From Microbacterium sp. cf046 (GTDB lineage Bacteria; Actinomycetota; Actinomycetes; Actinomycetales; Microbacteriaceae): a DNA stretch of 64,000 nt. The stretch is taken from the NCBI RefSeq assembly GCF_900114345.1, contig NZ_FOZJ01000002.1, positions 620,001-684,000 of the forward strand, in the 5' to 3' direction. The notes beneath the pieces are model-generated. The model saw nothing but the letters and a program-made list of their open reading frames with translations. It had not been told where the DNA came from and ran no database searches. Of this stretch, positions 19,521-32,399 are shown in pieces. The first letter of the stretch is position 1. Each line of letters starts with the position of its first letter. Position numbers and translations under genes: made by a program.

Positions 19521-19524
<4 letters not shown>
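18676..19524 (-). CDS. pyrF: Orotidine 5'-phosphate decarboxylase (type 2)
   Basis: PyrF decarboxylates OMP to UMP, the last step of de novo pyrimidine synthesis. The 282-residue enzyme has the type 2 signature [13 protein letters not shown] with the catalytic Asp-Lys-Asp set, [12 protein letters not shown] at the N-terminus and a phosphate-binding end ([12 protein letters not shown]). The GTG start 19524 overlaps the carB stop as GTGA. Length and motifs are complete. Confidence 0.97.
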
Positions 19525-22794
<3,270 letters not shown>

Positions 22795-22808
<14 letters not shown>

Positions 22809-23958
22809 TCGCGTCTTTCTTGCCGAGGTGGTCGCGGACCAGGTCGGCGAACCGGTCGAACAGATAGTTGGCGTCGTGCGGTCCGGCAGCTGCCTCAGGG
22901 TGGTACTGCACCGAGAAGGCCGGGATGTCCAGCGCCCGCAGACCCTCCACCACATTGTCGTTGAGCCCGACATGGCTCACTTCGACGCGGCCGTAGCCGT
23001 TGGGGCTGTCGAAGGCGCCCTCGAGCGGAGCGTCGACCGCGAAGCCGTGGTTGTGGGCAGTGATCTCGACGCGCCCGGTGGTCTTGTCCAGCACCGGCTG
23101 GTTGATGCCGCGGTGGCCGAAGGGGAGCTTGTAGGTGCCCAGGCCGAGCGCGCGGCCCAGCAGCTGGTTGCCGAAGCAGATTCCGAAGAACGGCAGCCCG
23201 TCATCGAGCACCCCGCGAAGCAGCTCGACGTGATCCCCGGATGCCGCGGGGTCGCCGGGCCCGTTCGAGTAGAAGACCGCGACCGGGTCGATCGCCCGGA
23301 TCTGGTCGATCGTGACGTCCTGCGGCAGGACGTGCACCTCGAACCCGCGGGCGGCGAGGTTGTCGATCGTCGCCTGCTTCACCCCGAGGTCGAGCACCGC
23401 GAGGTTGCCGATCCGCTCGGCGGTGGCCGCAGTCACCTCGGCACTGCCGACCGACACGGCGGCCGAGAGATTCTGCCCGGACATCTCGGGGGCGGCCTGC
23501 ACGATGCGAAGCTGCTCGGCGGGGCTGAGGCTCGCGGCATCCCCGGAGAAGATCCCCCCGCGCATGCTGCCCGCGGAGCGGATGTGCCGTGTCACCGAGC
23601 GCGTGTCGATGCCGCTGATGCCGACGATGCCGTCCGTGATCAGCGCGTCGTCGAGTGACTCATCGGCGCGCCAGTTGGACACGACGCGCGACGGGTCGCG
23701 GACGATGTAGCCCGAGACCCAGATGCGGCGCGACTCGGGGTCTTCGGCGTTCATGCCGGTGTTGCCGATGTGAGGAGCGGTCTGCAGCACGATCTGGCCG
23801 GCGTACGACGGGTCGGTCAGCGTCTCCTGATACCCGGTCATGCCGGTCGCGAAGACCACTTCGCCGAGCGTGGTTCCGCGCGCTCCATAGGCACGACCGG
23901 GGTGGCGGGTGCCGTCCTCGAGCACGAGGACCGCGGGGTCGGTGGTGAGGAGCGTCAT
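22795..23958 (-). CDS. carA: Carbamoyl-phosphate synthase small subunit
   Basis: CarA is the glutaminase subunit that feeds ammonia to CarB. The 387-residue protein has the N-terminal CPSase small-chain domain ([20 protein letters not shown]) and a C-terminal class I glutamine amidotransferase domain with the nucleophile in [10 protein letters not shown] and the His-Glu dyad in [13 protein letters not shown] 23958 overlaps the stop of the PH-like membrane gene (ATGA). It is coupled to carB by a 14-base overlap. Confidence 0.98.
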
Positions 23959-24458
23959 TCGTCCGTTCCTGTCGGGGTGAGAAGGGCGCCGATCTCCGCG
24001 GAGACCGCACGGGCGGAGGCATCCTGCGGTCGGATGTAGGAGTCGACGAGGGTGTCGGGGTCGATGCGCCACGCGATGCGGACCAGACCGTCCTTCTCGA
24101 CGACGCGGTCGATCGCCACGGTCGCCTGAGCAACCTCGACGATCCGCTCGGTCGGCAGGAAGAATCGCGGCTGACCGGTCAGATCGAGCGCGACCCCGGC
24201 GCTCGTGACGGTCAGGTCGGCGCGTGAGCGGAAGCCGAGCCCGCGGATCGCGAGCCGCTCGAGCGGCTCGCCGTGGCGGGTCGTGGCCACGTACAGTGCT
24301 TCATGCGTGCTGCGGATCTCGGCATCCGCCGGCGCTTCGCCCACTGGCGCGATAAGCCCGGCGTCGCGCCGGGTGCGTCGCCACCACGCCCACGCGAGGA
24401 TCGCGACCAGCACGACCGCGACCGCGATCATCACGGCCAGCGCGCCCTCGCGGGTCAT
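23955..24458 (-). CDS. Membrane-anchored PH-like domain protein of the pyr operon
   Basis: The 167-residue product starts with one transmembrane helix (residues 8-26) followed by WWRRTRRD, giving a cytoplasmic C-terminus. The rest is a single beta-rich domain (about 45-160: [31 protein letters not shown]). The gene corresponds in place to Mycobacterium Rv1382, between pyrC and carA, a conserved pyr-operon gene of unknown role. Both ends overlap neighbours as ATGA. A role in linking pyrimidine synthesis to the membrane is speculation. Confidence 0.85.
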   Translation of the reverse strand: MTREGALAVMIAVAVVLVAILAWAWWRRTRRDAGLIAPVGEAPADAEIRSTHEALYVATTRHGEPLERLAIRGLGFRSRADLTVTSAGVALDLTGQPRFFLPTERIVEVAQATVAIDRVVEKDGLVRIAWRIDPDTLVDSYIRPQDASARAVSAEIGALLTPTGTDE

Positions 24459-25765
24459 GCGCGCGCTCCGGGCGCATCCAGCAGCCGCCCGTCCGCCACC
24501 GTCGCGATGCCGTCGCGGAGCGTCCAGCGCACCTCGCCGGGCAGCTCGCGGCCGAGATACGGCGAGTTGACGCTGCGTCCGTGCAGGTCCGCCTTGGAGA
24601 AGGTGCGGGAGGCGGCGGGGTCGTAGAGCGTGAGGGATGCCGGCTCCCCCGCGGTCAGCGGAGTGCCGTGCCCGGCGAGCCTGCCGATTCGTGCGGGCGT
24701 GCGCGACATCACGCGGGCGACATCGGACCAGGTCAGCATGCCGGTGTCGACCATGGCGAGCTGCACGACGTGAACGGCGCTCTCCAGACCCACCATGCCG
24801 TTGGCCGCGGCCTGCCATTCGCACGCCTTGGCCTCCGCGGGGTGCGGAGCGTGGTCGGTCGCGACGATGTCGATCGTGCCGTCCGCGAGGCCCTCCCGAA
24901 CGGCCCGCACATCCTCCTCGCGCCGCAGCGGCGGATTGACCTTGAAGTGCGCGTCATAACCGCGCGCGAGCTCGTCGGTGAGGAGCAGGTGATGCGGTGT
25001 GACCTCCGCAGTGACGTTCACCCCGCGACGCTTCGCCCAGCGGATGATCTCGACCGAACCGGCGGTGGACAGGTGGCAGACGTGCAGCCGAGAGCCCACG
25101 TGCTCGGCCAGCAGCACATCGCGCGCGATGATCGACTCCTCGGCGACGGCCGGCCAGCCGGCGAGTCCGAGCTCCGCCGACACGGCGCCCTCGTTCATCT
25201 GCGCGCCCTCGGTGAGGCGCGGATCCTGCGCGTGCTGCGCGATCACCCCGTCGAACGCCTTCACGTACTCGAGGGCGCGGCGCATGATGAGCGGATCCCA
25301 GACGCAGAACCCGTCGTCGCTGAAGACGCGCACGCGGGCGCGCGAATCGGCCATCGCACCGAGTTCGGCGAGGCGCTCGCCCTTCTGCCCGACCGTCACG
25401 GCGCCGATCGGCTGCACGGTCACGAATCCGGCGGCCTCGCCGAGTGCGAGCTCCTGCTCGACGACGCCCGCGGTGTCGGCGACCGGGGATGTGTTCGGCA
25501 TCGCGAAGACGGCGGTGTAGCCCCCCGCCGCGGCCGCGCGCGATCCGCTCAGCACGGTTTCAGAGGCTTCGTAGCCCGGTTCGCGCAGATGCGTGTGCAG
25601 GTCGACGAGTCCGGGCAAGGCGATGAGCCCGTCCGCGTCGATGACGGTCGCTCCGGCGCGGCTGAGGGAGATGCCGGATTCGGAGATCACGCCGTCCTGC
25701 ACGACCAGGTCTGCGGCTCCCCCGCCGTCGAGCTTCGCACCGCGGATCAGAAGGGTCTCGGTCAT
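24455..25765 (-). CDS. pyrC: Dihydroorotase
   Basis: PyrC cyclises carbamoyl aspartate to dihydroorotate. The 436-residue amidohydrolase has the metal-binding [10 protein letters not shown], the His ligands in VIAQHAQD and [11 protein letters not shown], and the catalytic Asp in ATDHAPH. This is the type I class found in Actinobacteria. ATG 25765 overlaps the pyrB stop (ATGA). Confidence 0.97.
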   Translation of the reverse strand: MTETLLIRGAKLDGGGAADLVVQDGVISESGISLSRAGATVIDADGLIALPGLVDLHTHLREPGYEASETVLSGSRAAAAGGYTAVFAMPNTSPVADTAGVVEQELALGEAAGFVTVQPIGAVTVGQKGERLAELGAMADSRARVRVFSDDGFCVWDPLIMRRALEYVKAFDGVIAQHAQDPRLTEGAQMNEGAVSAELGLAGWPAVAEESIIARDVLLAEHVGSRLHVCHLSTAGSVEIIRWAKRRGVNVTAEVTPHHLLLTDELARGYDAHFKVNPPLRREEDVRAVREGLADGTIDIVATDHAPHPAEAKACEWQAAANGMVGLESAVHVVQLAMVDTGMLTWSDVARVMSRTPARIGRLAGHGTPLTAGEPASLTLYDPAASRTFSKADLHGRSVNSPYLGRELPGEVRWTLRDGIATVADGRLLDAPGARA

Positions 25766-26742
25766 CGCACCACCACCTCCTCCTCGTTCGTCTGTCGTGC
25801 GCCGCGCTCGCCTGCCAGCAGCAGGTACAGCACCGCCATCCGCACCGAGACGCCGTTCGTCACCTGGTCGAGCACGGTCGACCGGGCCGAATCGGCTGCG
25901 TCGGCGGAGATCTCCAGGCCGCGGTTCATGGGCCCCGGATGCATCACCATGCTATCGGGGCGCAGCAGCTCGAATCTGCGCGCGTCGAGTCCCCATCGAC
26001 GGGAATACTCCCGTTCAGTGGGGAAATACGCGGCATGCATGCGTTCCAGCTGGATCCGCAGCATCATGAGGGCGTCGGGTTCGGCCGCTATCGCCTCGTC
26101 GAGGTCGTAGACCACGCGCACGGGCCACGCAGACACATCGTGCGGCATGAGGGTCGGGGGCGCGACGAGCGTGACCTCGGCGCCCAGGGCATCGAGCAGC
26201 CACACGTTGGACCGCGCCACGCGCGAGTGCAGGATGTCGCCGACGATCGTGACGGAGATTCCGCTCAGGTCGCGACCGCGGCTCTCGCCGGCGAAGCGGC
26301 GCTTGCGGATCGTGAAGGCATCCAGCAGCGCCTGCGTGGGGTGCTCGTGCGTGCCGTCGCCGGCGTTGACGACGCCCGCGGTGATCCACCCGCTCGTGGC
26401 GAGCGTACGGGGAGCGCCGGAGGCCCCGTGGCGGATGACGACGGCATCCGCCCCCATCGCCTGCAGGGTCTGGGCCGTGTCCTGCAGCGACTCGCCCTTC
26501 GAGACGCTCGACCCCTTCGCCGAGAAGTTGATGACATCCGCGCTCAGGCGCTTGGCGGCGGCCTCGAACGAGATGCGCGTGCGCGTCGAGTCCTCGAAGA
26601 ACAGGTTCACGACCGTCTTGCCGCGCAGCGTCGGCAGCTTCTTGACCTCGCGCAGCTGGGTGTCCGCCATGTCTTCGGCGACATCGAGGATCTCGAGGGC
26701 GTCGTCGCGGGACAGCGTCTTCGTATCGAGCAGGTGCCTCAC
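25762..26742 (-). CDS. pyrB: Aspartate carbamoyltransferase catalytic subunit
   Basis: PyrB condenses carbamoyl phosphate and aspartate. The 326-residue product has the carbamoyl-phosphate signature [39 protein letters not shown] and MHPGPMNRG. No pyrI regulatory subunit is adjacent, as is usual in Actinobacteria. The GTG start 26742 overlaps the pyrR stop as GTGA. The C-terminal tail ends in a short acidic stretch. Confidence 0.97.
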   Translation of the reverse strand: MRHLLDTKTLSRDDALEILDVAEDMADTQLREVKKLPTLRGKTVVNLFFEDSTRTRISFEAAAKRLSADVINFSAKGSSVSKGESLQDTAQTLQAMGADAVVIRHGASGAPRTLATSGWITAGVVNAGDGTHEHPTQALLDAFTIRKRRFAGESRGRDLSGISVTIVGDILHSRVARSNVWLLDALGAEVTLVAPPTLMPHDVSAWPVRVVYDLDEAIAAEPDALMMLRIQLERMHAAYFPTEREYSRRWGLDARRFELLRPDSMVMHPGPMNRGLEISADAADSARSTVLDQVTNGVSVRMAVLYLLLAGERGARQTNEEEVVVR

Positions 26743-27278
26743 GTGTCGGCCCCCTCGATCGTCACGAACTCCTCGCCGTCGACCTCGGCGAGACGCACGT
26801 TCACGCGCTCGTCGGAGGCGCTCGGCAGGTTCTTCCCGACGAAGTCCGGCCGGATCGGCAGTTCGCGGTGGCCGCGATCGACAAGTGTGGCGAGTCGGAC
26901 CGATGCCGGACGGCCGATGTCCTGCAGGGCGTCGAGGGCCGAGCGGATGCTGCGTCCGGAGAACAGCACGTCATCCACGAGCACGACGACCTTGCCGTCG
27001 ATTCCCCCCGGCGGGATCGAGGTGGGCTGGGGCGCGCGGGTCGGGTTGCGGTGCAGATCGTCGCGGTACATCGTCACGTCGAGCGCGCCGACGGGGACGG
27101 CTGCGCCGCTGAAGTCGGCGATCAGCGTTGCGATCCGATGAGCGAGTGCGACGCCGCGAGTCGGGATCCCGAGGATCACCAGACCATCCGGCCCCTTGTT
27201 GGACTCGAGGATCTCGTGGGAGATCCGAGTCAGCGCTCGGGCGATGTCGGCCTCATGCAGCACGGTTCTCGTGCTCAT
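26739..27278 (-). CDS. pyrR: Pyr operon regulator / uracil phosphoribosyltransferase
   Basis: PyrR binds pyr mRNA in response to UMP/UTP and has uracil phosphoribosyltransferase activity. The 179-residue protein has the PRPP-binding loop [19 protein letters not shown] and [13 protein letters not shown] 27278 is used; an in-frame start eight codons earlier lacks homology. It is first in the pyr operon, so it probably controls it, in Actinobacteria mostly by blocking translation near the leader. Confidence 0.95.
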   Translation of the reverse strand: MSTRTVLHEADIARALTRISHEILESNKGPDGLVILGIPTRGVALAHRIATLIADFSGAAVPVGALDVTMYRDDLHRNPTRAPQPTSIPPGGIDGKVVVLVDDVLFSGRSIRSALDALQDIGRPASVRLATLVDRGHRELPIRPDFVGKNLPSASDERVNVRLAEVDGEEFVTIEGADT

Positions 27279-27330
27279 CCGCCGCTCCCTTCTCCGCCTC
27301 ACAGGACGGGGTTAAAGGTTGCTTCGATCG

Positions 27331-27336
27331 ATCCTA
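27331..27336 (-). promoter_or_regulatory. Candidate -10 box of the pyr operon
   Basis: The minus strand reads TAGGAT, a good TANNAT -10 box, 52 bases before the pyrR ATG. The implied leader is about 45 bases, long enough for a small PyrR-binding hairpin, although I could not define one. No convincing -35 box is seen. Confidence 0.45.
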
Positions 27337-27397
27337 CCCGACGCGCCTTGCGGTGCGCCTCCGCCTCGGTCCGGCCGCAGGCTGGCACGCTGACACC

Positions 27398-28099
27398 GTG
27401 GCGGAGCGAGTGCCGACGGATCCCGAGGGTCGGAGCCGCGAACTGCCGCGGTCCGGTTCCGAGTCGTTCGCCTCGCAGGATTCGAACGAGTTCGGGCGCG
27501 GCATCTCATTCCTGGATGCGATCTACGGGTTCGCCGCGACGCTCCTGATCGCGAACGTGGACGCGCCGCCCGCAGCGGCCTGGGAGAGCATGGATGCCCT
27601 CGCCGCTTCGAGCGTTCCGGCGCAGGCGCTCGGCTTCGCGCTGAGCTTCACGGTCATCGCAGTGTTCTGGCGGGTCAATGTGCGCCTGACTCGGCGCCTC
27701 CGGGGGCTGGATGCCGTCACGACCTTCATCAACATGGTCGGCGCGGGCCTGGTGATCCTCATCGCGTACACGACACAGGGCATCAGCGATCCTTCGACCG
27801 CTGATCTGGCCCTGCCGACCGCGTTCTACGCCGCGAACATCGCGGCCGTCGCCCTGTGCCAGACCGCGATGTTCCAGGTCGCCCGGGCCCGCGGCCTCGA
27901 GCGGACGCCTTCATCGTCGCGCGACAACCTCCTGGACGCCGCGGGGGCGTTGGTGACCCCCGTCGTATTCCTGGTATCGATCCCGATCGCGCTGACGTGG
28001 GGCGCGTCTGCAGGCAAGTGGACCTGGGCCGCGGCGATCGTGCTGGGTCCGCTGGTCGGGGTGCTGGTCGCGCGAGCCGGCCGCAGAGTCAAGGTGTGA
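27398..28099 (+). CDS. TMEM175-like (DUF1211) membrane protein
   Basis: The 233-residue product has a polar N-terminus and six hydrophobic segments. The first contains RGISFLDAIYGFAATLLI, resembling the RxxxFSDAVFAIAITLL motif of bacterial TMEM175 potassium channels. The FSD serine is Leu here (FLD). Channel activity is therefore uncertain. The GTG start 27398 is chosen from the frame and a position just upstream of the polar N-terminus; nearby alternatives exist. It is divergent from pyrR and converges on namH with 25 bases between. Confidence 0.7.
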   Translation: MAERVPTDPEGRSRELPRSGSESFASQDSNEFGRGISFLDAIYGFAATLLIANVDAPPAAAWESMDALAASSVPAQALGFALSFTVIAVFWRVNVRLTRRLRGLDAVTTFINMVGAGLVILIAYTTQGISDPSTADLALPTAFYAANIAAVALCQTAMFQVARARGLERTPSSSRDNLLDAAGALVTPVVFLVSIPIALTWGASAGKWTWAAAIVLGPLVGVLVARAGRRVKV

Positions 28100-28124
28100 C
28101 GCGGCTTCCCAGACTTCTCTCGTC

Positions 28125-29702
28125 TCAGGCGACCGCCGGCGCATTCGCCGAGCGTGAGACGGCGTCCTCGACGTTGTGCGAGCGGATGGGGTGCCCCTGG
28201 GTCGTGAGGCACTTGCCGCTTGCGAGGTCCCACTTCCAGTCGTGCAGGCTGCAGGTGAGCACGCCTGCCTCGATCTTGCCGGTCTTGGACAGATCGGCCC
28301 GCAGGTGCGGGCACCGGCGCTGCACGACCCACTCCTCCAGCTGCACGTCCTCGGAGACGTCGGACTGCTCGGCGTACCAGTTCTCGACGTATTCGATGCG
28401 ATCGCGCGACAGGCACTTCATGAACGTGTAGATGAACTCGTTGAATTTGCCGACGCGTCCGGCCTGGAACTGCATGGACAGGAAGATCGAGTTCGACCAG
28501 TCGATCTCGTGGTCGCGGATGTTCGTCGAGACCAGGTCGGCGGGGATCGTGAACCAGTAGCTCGTCTCCTCCCCCGCGTACTCGCGCAACTTCGCCTTGG
28601 GGAAGTCGACGACCATGTCGAGGTCGCCGATCGTGTAGCGCACCGGTCCCCCTACCCCCTCGCGGAAGATGCGTCCGCGCCGCAGGAGAGGCTCCCACCA
28701 TTCTTTGAGCGCGGCGAGCATCTCGTCGGGCGGAAGCACCGCGGCGCGTGATGCCTCTTCGGCGACGATCTCGTCCTGCCGGGAGTCGCGCTGCTCTGCC
28801 AGATAGTCCCACTTGCTCCCGAAGATGTGCTCGATCTCGTCGTCGGAGTAGAGCGACTGCGTGACCGAGATCTCACCGTCGTTGAGGTCGACCACGGTGC
28901 CGGGGAGGTACAGGTAGCCCTTCTGCTGCGGCCGGAGCTCCTTCATGTGATCGAGGAACTCGCGCTGATCGGTGAAGATCGCGTCGTTGTCGAGTCCCAG
29001 GCCGTTGTATCGGAACAGCTCCTCGCGGAGGAACATCGGCGGCCCCGCCATCGGGAAGACGTGCTCGGCATCCACTTTCTCGATGTAGTACATGGCGCGC
29101 TTGTTCTGCGCGTCGCGCTTGAGACGCGCGAAGTTCTGCTTAGCGTCCTGCGGCAGGTCGTAGACCATCGGCCACCAGATCGCCCCGGACACCTGGGTGA
29201 AGTACGCCTGCGGGTGGCTGAAGCCGAGCAGCTTCTCCAGATCGAGCGGATGGGAGTCGTTCTGGTTGAGGATGCTCGCGGTGCCGTCGTCGACGGAGAG
29301 GCTCGAGTCGCCGATCGGCCCGTCGCTGGGCGCGCGCAGCGGCGTCACCATCACCTTGAGATCGCCGAACTCCAAGGGGACTCCGGCCTGCGTGTGGATG
29401 ATGTTCTCGTAGCCGAGGGAGCGCAGGTCGTTCTCGAGGTCTTCGGTCGGGTACTCCGGCAGGAGGACCTTGATGTCCTTCGGGACATACCGATGCATCA
29501 GGGCAGGATCGAAATGGTCGCGGTGCCGGTGCGACACATACAGGAAGTCGGCATCGCCGAACTTCTCCCAGTCGAGGCCGCGGTTGTCGGGGAACGGGAA
29601 CCACGACCCGAAGAACGTCGGGCCGATCACCGGATCGCACAGGATGCTGCCGCCCCGGGTTTCGATGAACATGCCCGCGTGCCCGAGACCCGTGATCCTC
29701 AT
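28125..29702 (-). CDS. namH: UDP-N-acetylmuramic acid hydroxylase-like Rieske protein
   Basis: The 525-residue protein has an N-terminal metallo-beta-lactamase-like fold (ITGLGHAGMFIET and SHRHRDHFD) and a C-terminal Rieske [2Fe-2S] domain with ligands in RRCPH and LTCSLHDW (around residues 460-490). This architecture and length match mycobacterial NamH, which oxidises the N-acetyl group of UDP-MurNAc to N-glycolyl. Glycolyl-type peptidoglycan is a taxonomic trait of Microbacterium, which supports the call. ATG 29702 is chosen over GTG 29714 because GAGGAG sits 11 bases before it. The gene is absent from the corresponding place in the mycobacterial operon and looks like a local insertion between nusB and pyrR. 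Confidence 0.82.
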   Translation of the reverse strand: MRITGLGHAGMFIETRGGSILCDPVIGPTFFGSWFPFPDNRGLDWEKFGDADFLYVSHRHRDHFDPALMHRYVPKDIKVLLPEYPTEDLENDLRSLGYENIIHTQAGVPLEFGDLKVMVTPLRAPSDGPIGDSSLSVDDGTASILNQNDSHPLDLEKLLGFSHPQAYFTQVSGAIWWPMVYDLPQDAKQNFARLKRDAQNKRAMYYIEKVDAEHVFPMAGPPMFLREELFRYNGLGLDNDAIFTDQREFLDHMKELRPQQKGYLYLPGTVVDLNDGEISVTQSLYSDDEIEHIFGSKWDYLAEQRDSRQDEIVAEEASRAAVLPPDEMLAALKEWWEPLLRRGRIFREGVGGPVRYTIGDLDMVVDFPKAKLREYAGEETSYWFTIPADLVSTNIRDHEIDWSNSIFLSMQFQAGRVGKFNEFIYTFMKCLSRDRIEYVENWYAEQSDVSEDVQLEEWVVQRRCPHLRADLSKTGKIEAGVLTCSLHDWKWDLASGKCLTTQGHPIRSHNVEDAVSRSANAPAVA

Positions 29703-29744
29703 GTCGCTGCCCACTCCTCAGATGCCGACGTCTTGTGAACTCAC

Positions 29745-29750
29745 CGATTC
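29745..29750 (-). promoter_or_regulatory. Candidate -10 box of namH
   Basis: TAGAAT on the minus strand, 42 bases before the namH ATG, matches the actinobacterial housekeeping -10 consensus well. The -35 region is GC-rich and unclear. Confidence 0.45.
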
Positions 29751-29908
29751 TACGGCGCGGCCGTGCGCAGCTCCTGCGGGCGGGCCGTGGATATCCGCCG
29801 GTATCTTCGGTTCCACACCCGGCGCGCGGGCGTATCACCCGAGCGCGAACCGGCCTCTTCGAGCGAGCCGGCGTGTCCGGTGACGGAGTTCGGCGCGAAA
29901 GGAGCACG

Positions 29909-30841
29909 ATGCGCGGATTGCGCGATCTCATCGGGCGGCTGAATGCGCCTCGGGCGAGCCGTTGGCTCATCGGCACGTCGATGCTCCTGCTGACGCTGTG
30001 GCTGCAGGCCCATCTCGCTCTGGCCGCATTGCACGACGACGGGACGACGGTGCGCAACGCGATCACCGTCTACAACAGCGGCGACGTGCGCGGACAGCTC
30101 TCCGGCGCCGTCGACTGGGTGTTCGACCGGGGTGCCGAGCTCAGCTCCGCGGACGCAGAGCTCGCATCGGTCAACGCGGCGCTTGCTGCCGCGCTGCAAT
30201 CAGGAACGATCACCGCTCCGGTCTCGAGCGCGCTCGTCGACTCGCTGACCTCCGCGCGTGACGATCTGCTGGCGCAGTTCGACGGCGAGGCGCCGGTGCG
30301 GGGTCTCGCGATCGGGATCGGCCCGCTCCTGTCGGCGCTGGAGATCCCGGTGACCCCCGAGCTCGTCCAGTCCCTCGGGCTTCCGGCATCGGCGGTGCTG
30401 GCCGTCCCCGTCGCGGACGCCCAGACCGTGGAGGTCCTGCGCCAGCGCTACGGCTGGGCCGTGCTGATCGACCGGTGGGGACTCCTGGTCGGAATGATCG
30501 CCGGCGCCGCCGGAGTGATCCTCTCCGAACGCCCGCTGCGCACCCTCGCCATCGTCCTCGGCATCGGCGGAGCACTCTGCCTGCTCGCGATCCCGCTGTT
30601 CGGCGTGCTCAACGATTGGCTGGTCGGCGGCGGTGCAGGAGGGTGGTCGCCGCTGGTCGCACCGCTGGTGACCTCGGCGGTCGACCAGATCCGGCCGTGG
30701 CTGCTGCCGGTCGGTGTCGGCGCGATGATCGTCGGCGCGGCGAGCTTCGTCGGGCTGCTCCTGCTCGAGCGGCGGCGCAGTGCGCCGCGGGCACCCGAGG
30801 ACGATCAGGAGGAGCGGGCGATCCGCGCGAGCACTCCGTGA
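29909..30841 (+). CDS. Four-helix membrane protein of unknown function
   Basis: The 310-residue product starts at ATG 29909 behind AAAGGAG. One hydrophobic segment (about residues 18-40) is followed by a large Ala/Ser-rich extracytoplasmic domain (about 41-185), then three hydrophobic segments (about 187-205, 212-233 and 268-290) and a charged tail (LLERRRSAPRAPEDDQEERA). This topology resembles a sensor or envelope protein, but I recognise no domain. Its last 37 bases overlap the 3' end of nusB on the other strand. Confidence 0.82.
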   Translation: MRGLRDLIGRLNAPRASRWLIGTSMLLLTLWLQAHLALAALHDDGTTVRNAITVYNSGDVRGQLSGAVDWVFDRGAELSSADAELASVNAALAAALQSGTITAPVSSALVDSLTSARDDLLAQFDGEAPVRGLAIGIGPLLSALEIPVTPELVQSLGLPASAVLAVPVADAQTVEVLRQRYGWAVLIDRWGLLVGMIAGAAGVILSERPLRTLAIVLGIGGALCLLAIPLFGVLNDWLVGGGAGGWSPLVAPLVTSAVDQIRPWLLPVGVGAMIVGAASFVGLLLLERRRSAPRAPEDDQEERAIRASTP

Positions 30842-31215
30842 ACGAAGGCCCCCGAGTCGTCGGTCGAGAACTCCTTGGCGAGTTCGACCGCCTCGTCGAT
30901 CGCGACCGCCGTGGGCACCTCGTCGTTGTAGAGGATCTCCCACACCGCCATCCGCAGCAGCGCGCGGTCGACGGCGGGCATCCGCGCGAGCGACCAGTCC
31001 TTCGCGAACGTCGTGATCTGCTCGTCGATCTCGTCGTGGTTGTCGATCACGCCGTCGACGATCTCACGCGCATAAAGCCATGAGGCCTCACGGGACGGCT
31101 CGTTCGCGGCGCGCTTGGCCTCCGTCGCGAGGGTGACCGCGAGGTCGTCGCCGCGGATGTCGGACTGGAAGAGGATGTCGAGGGCGCGCTTGCGCGCCTT
31201 GGTACGGGCGCTCAA
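30805..31215 (-). CDS. nusB: Transcription antitermination factor NusB
   Basis: NusB, with NusE (S10), binds boxA RNA in rRNA leaders and promotes antitermination. The 136-residue all-alpha protein has the typical start ARKRALDILFQSDIR and the C-terminal EILYNDEVPTAVAIDEAVELAKEFSTDDSGAFVHGVL signature. It follows efp by two bases. The order efp-nusB is conserved in Actinobacteria. Confidence 0.96.
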   Translation of the reverse strand: MSARTKARKRALDILFQSDIRGDDLAVTLATEAKRAANEPSREASWLYAREIVDGVIDNHDEIDEQITTFAKDWSLARMPAVDRALLRMAVWEILYNDEVPTAVAIDEAVELAKEFSTDDSGAFVHGVLARIARSS

Positions 31216-31217
31216 CG

Positions 31218-31778
31218 TCAGTTGACGCGGCCGAGGTAGTCACCCGTGCGGGTGTCCACCTTGACCTTGGTGCCGGTCTCGAGGAACAGCGGCACCTGGA
31301 TCTCGTAGCCCGTCTCGACGGTCGCAGGCTTCGTCCCGGCCGAGGAACGGTCCCCCTGCAGCCCGGGCTCGGTGTAGGTGATCTCCAGGACGACGGATGC
31401 CGGAAGCTCGACGTACAGCGGATTGCCGTTGTTCAGCGCGATCTGGACCTGCTGGTTCTCCAGGAGGAAGTTCGCAGCATCCCCCACGACGGTGGCCGGC
31501 ACGGTGAGCTGGTCGTAATCGGCGACGTCCATGAAGACGAAGCCTTCGCCGTCGTTGAAGAGGTATGTGAAGTCACGACGGTCGACGTTCTCGATCTCGA
31601 TCTTCGCGCCCGCGTTGTACGTGCGGTCGACGGTCTTGCCCGACACGACGTTCTTGAGCTTGGTGCGCACGAACGCGCCGCCCTTGCCCGGCTTGACGTG
31701 CTGGAACTCGATGACGTTCCACAGCTGACCGTCGATGCTGAGGACGACGCCGTTGCGGATGTCTGCGGTGGATGCCAT
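31218..31778 (-). CDS. efp: Translation elongation factor P
   Basis: EF-P relieves ribosome stalling at polyproline stretches. The 186-residue protein has three beta domains. The tip loop KPGKGGAF carries Lys32, the position that is modified in many bacteria; no EpmA/B or EarP partner is in the window. The C-terminal signature [19 protein letters not shown] is complete. A TAGAAT -10 box lies about 60 bases upstream, so efp-nusB can be transcribed separately from aroQ. Confidence 0.97.
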   Translation of the reverse strand: MASTADIRNGVVLSIDGQLWNVIEFQHVKPGKGGAFVRTKLKNVVSGKTVDRTYNAGAKIEIENVDRRDFTYLFNDGEGFVFMDVADYDQLTVPATVVGDAANFLLENQQVQIALNNGNPLYVELPASVVLEITYTEPGLQGDRSSAGTKPATVETGYEIQVPLFLETGTKVKVDTRTGDYLGRVN

Positions 31779-31835
31779 GGCTGAAGGAGTCCGTTTCGTG
31801 AGGAAGACTGTGGGTGAGATGCGACCCGACGTTCG

Positions 31836-31841
31836 ATTCTA
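31836..31841 (-). promoter_or_regulatory. Candidate -10 box of efp-nusB
   Basis: TAGAAT on the minus strand, 57 bases before the efp ATG, fits the TANNAT -10 pattern. It lies in the 90-base aroQ-efp gap. Confidence 0.45.
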
Positions 31842-31868
31842 CGGGATGCCCCGCCTCCGGCCCTGAAC

Positions 31869-32327
31869 TCAGCCCTCGGACTGACCTGCGATGACCTGGA
31901 TGAGCCGATCGGTCGCGGTGGCGTAGCCGGCCACTCCCTCGCCGATCACGTGGACCAGAGCGACGTCGGCGACATAGGAGTGATGGCGGAACGCCTCGCG
32001 CTCCAGGACGTTGCTGATGTGCACCTCGGCGACCGGGAGGGCGACGCCGGAGAGCGCGTCCCGCAGCACGATCGACGTGTGCGTGAGCCCCCCGGGGTTG
32101 ATCACGATCCCCGAGCACGTCTCTCGCGCCGCGTGGATCGCATCGATCAGCACGCCCTCGTGGTTGCTCTGGACCGCCTCGACCTCGAAGCCGTGGGCTG
32201 CGGCCGTCTCCCGCACGAGGGCCTCGACGTCCGCAAGGGTCTGCGAGCCGTAGATCGCCGGTTCACGCGTGCCGAGCAGGTTCAGGTTGGGACCGTTGAC
32301 GAGCAGAAGGCGGCGGGGGGCGGTCAC
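31869..32327 (-). CDS. aroQ: 3-dehydroquinate dehydratase (type II)
   Basis: AroQ dehydrates 3-dehydroquinate to 3-dehydroshikimate. The 152-residue type II enzyme has LLVNGPNLNLLGTREPAIYG with the catalytic Tyr, QSNHEGVLID, and INPGGLTHTSI with the His of the active site. GTG 32327 is the homologous start; the frame continues upstream without similarity. It follows aroB by 72 bases. Confidence 0.96.
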   Translation of the reverse strand: MTAPRRLLLVNGPNLNLLGTREPAIYGSQTLADVEALVRETAAAHGFEVEAVQSNHEGVLIDAIHAARETCSGIVINPGGLTHTSIVLRDALSGVALPVAEVHISNVLEREAFRHHSYVADVALVHVIGEGVAGYATATDRLIQVIAGQSEG

Positions 32328-32399
32328 GTCGGAACGATACCAGCGGTCGGCGGCTCCCCGGGTTGCATGTCGTTCCGGAGGCTTCACGTCCCGTCGGGG

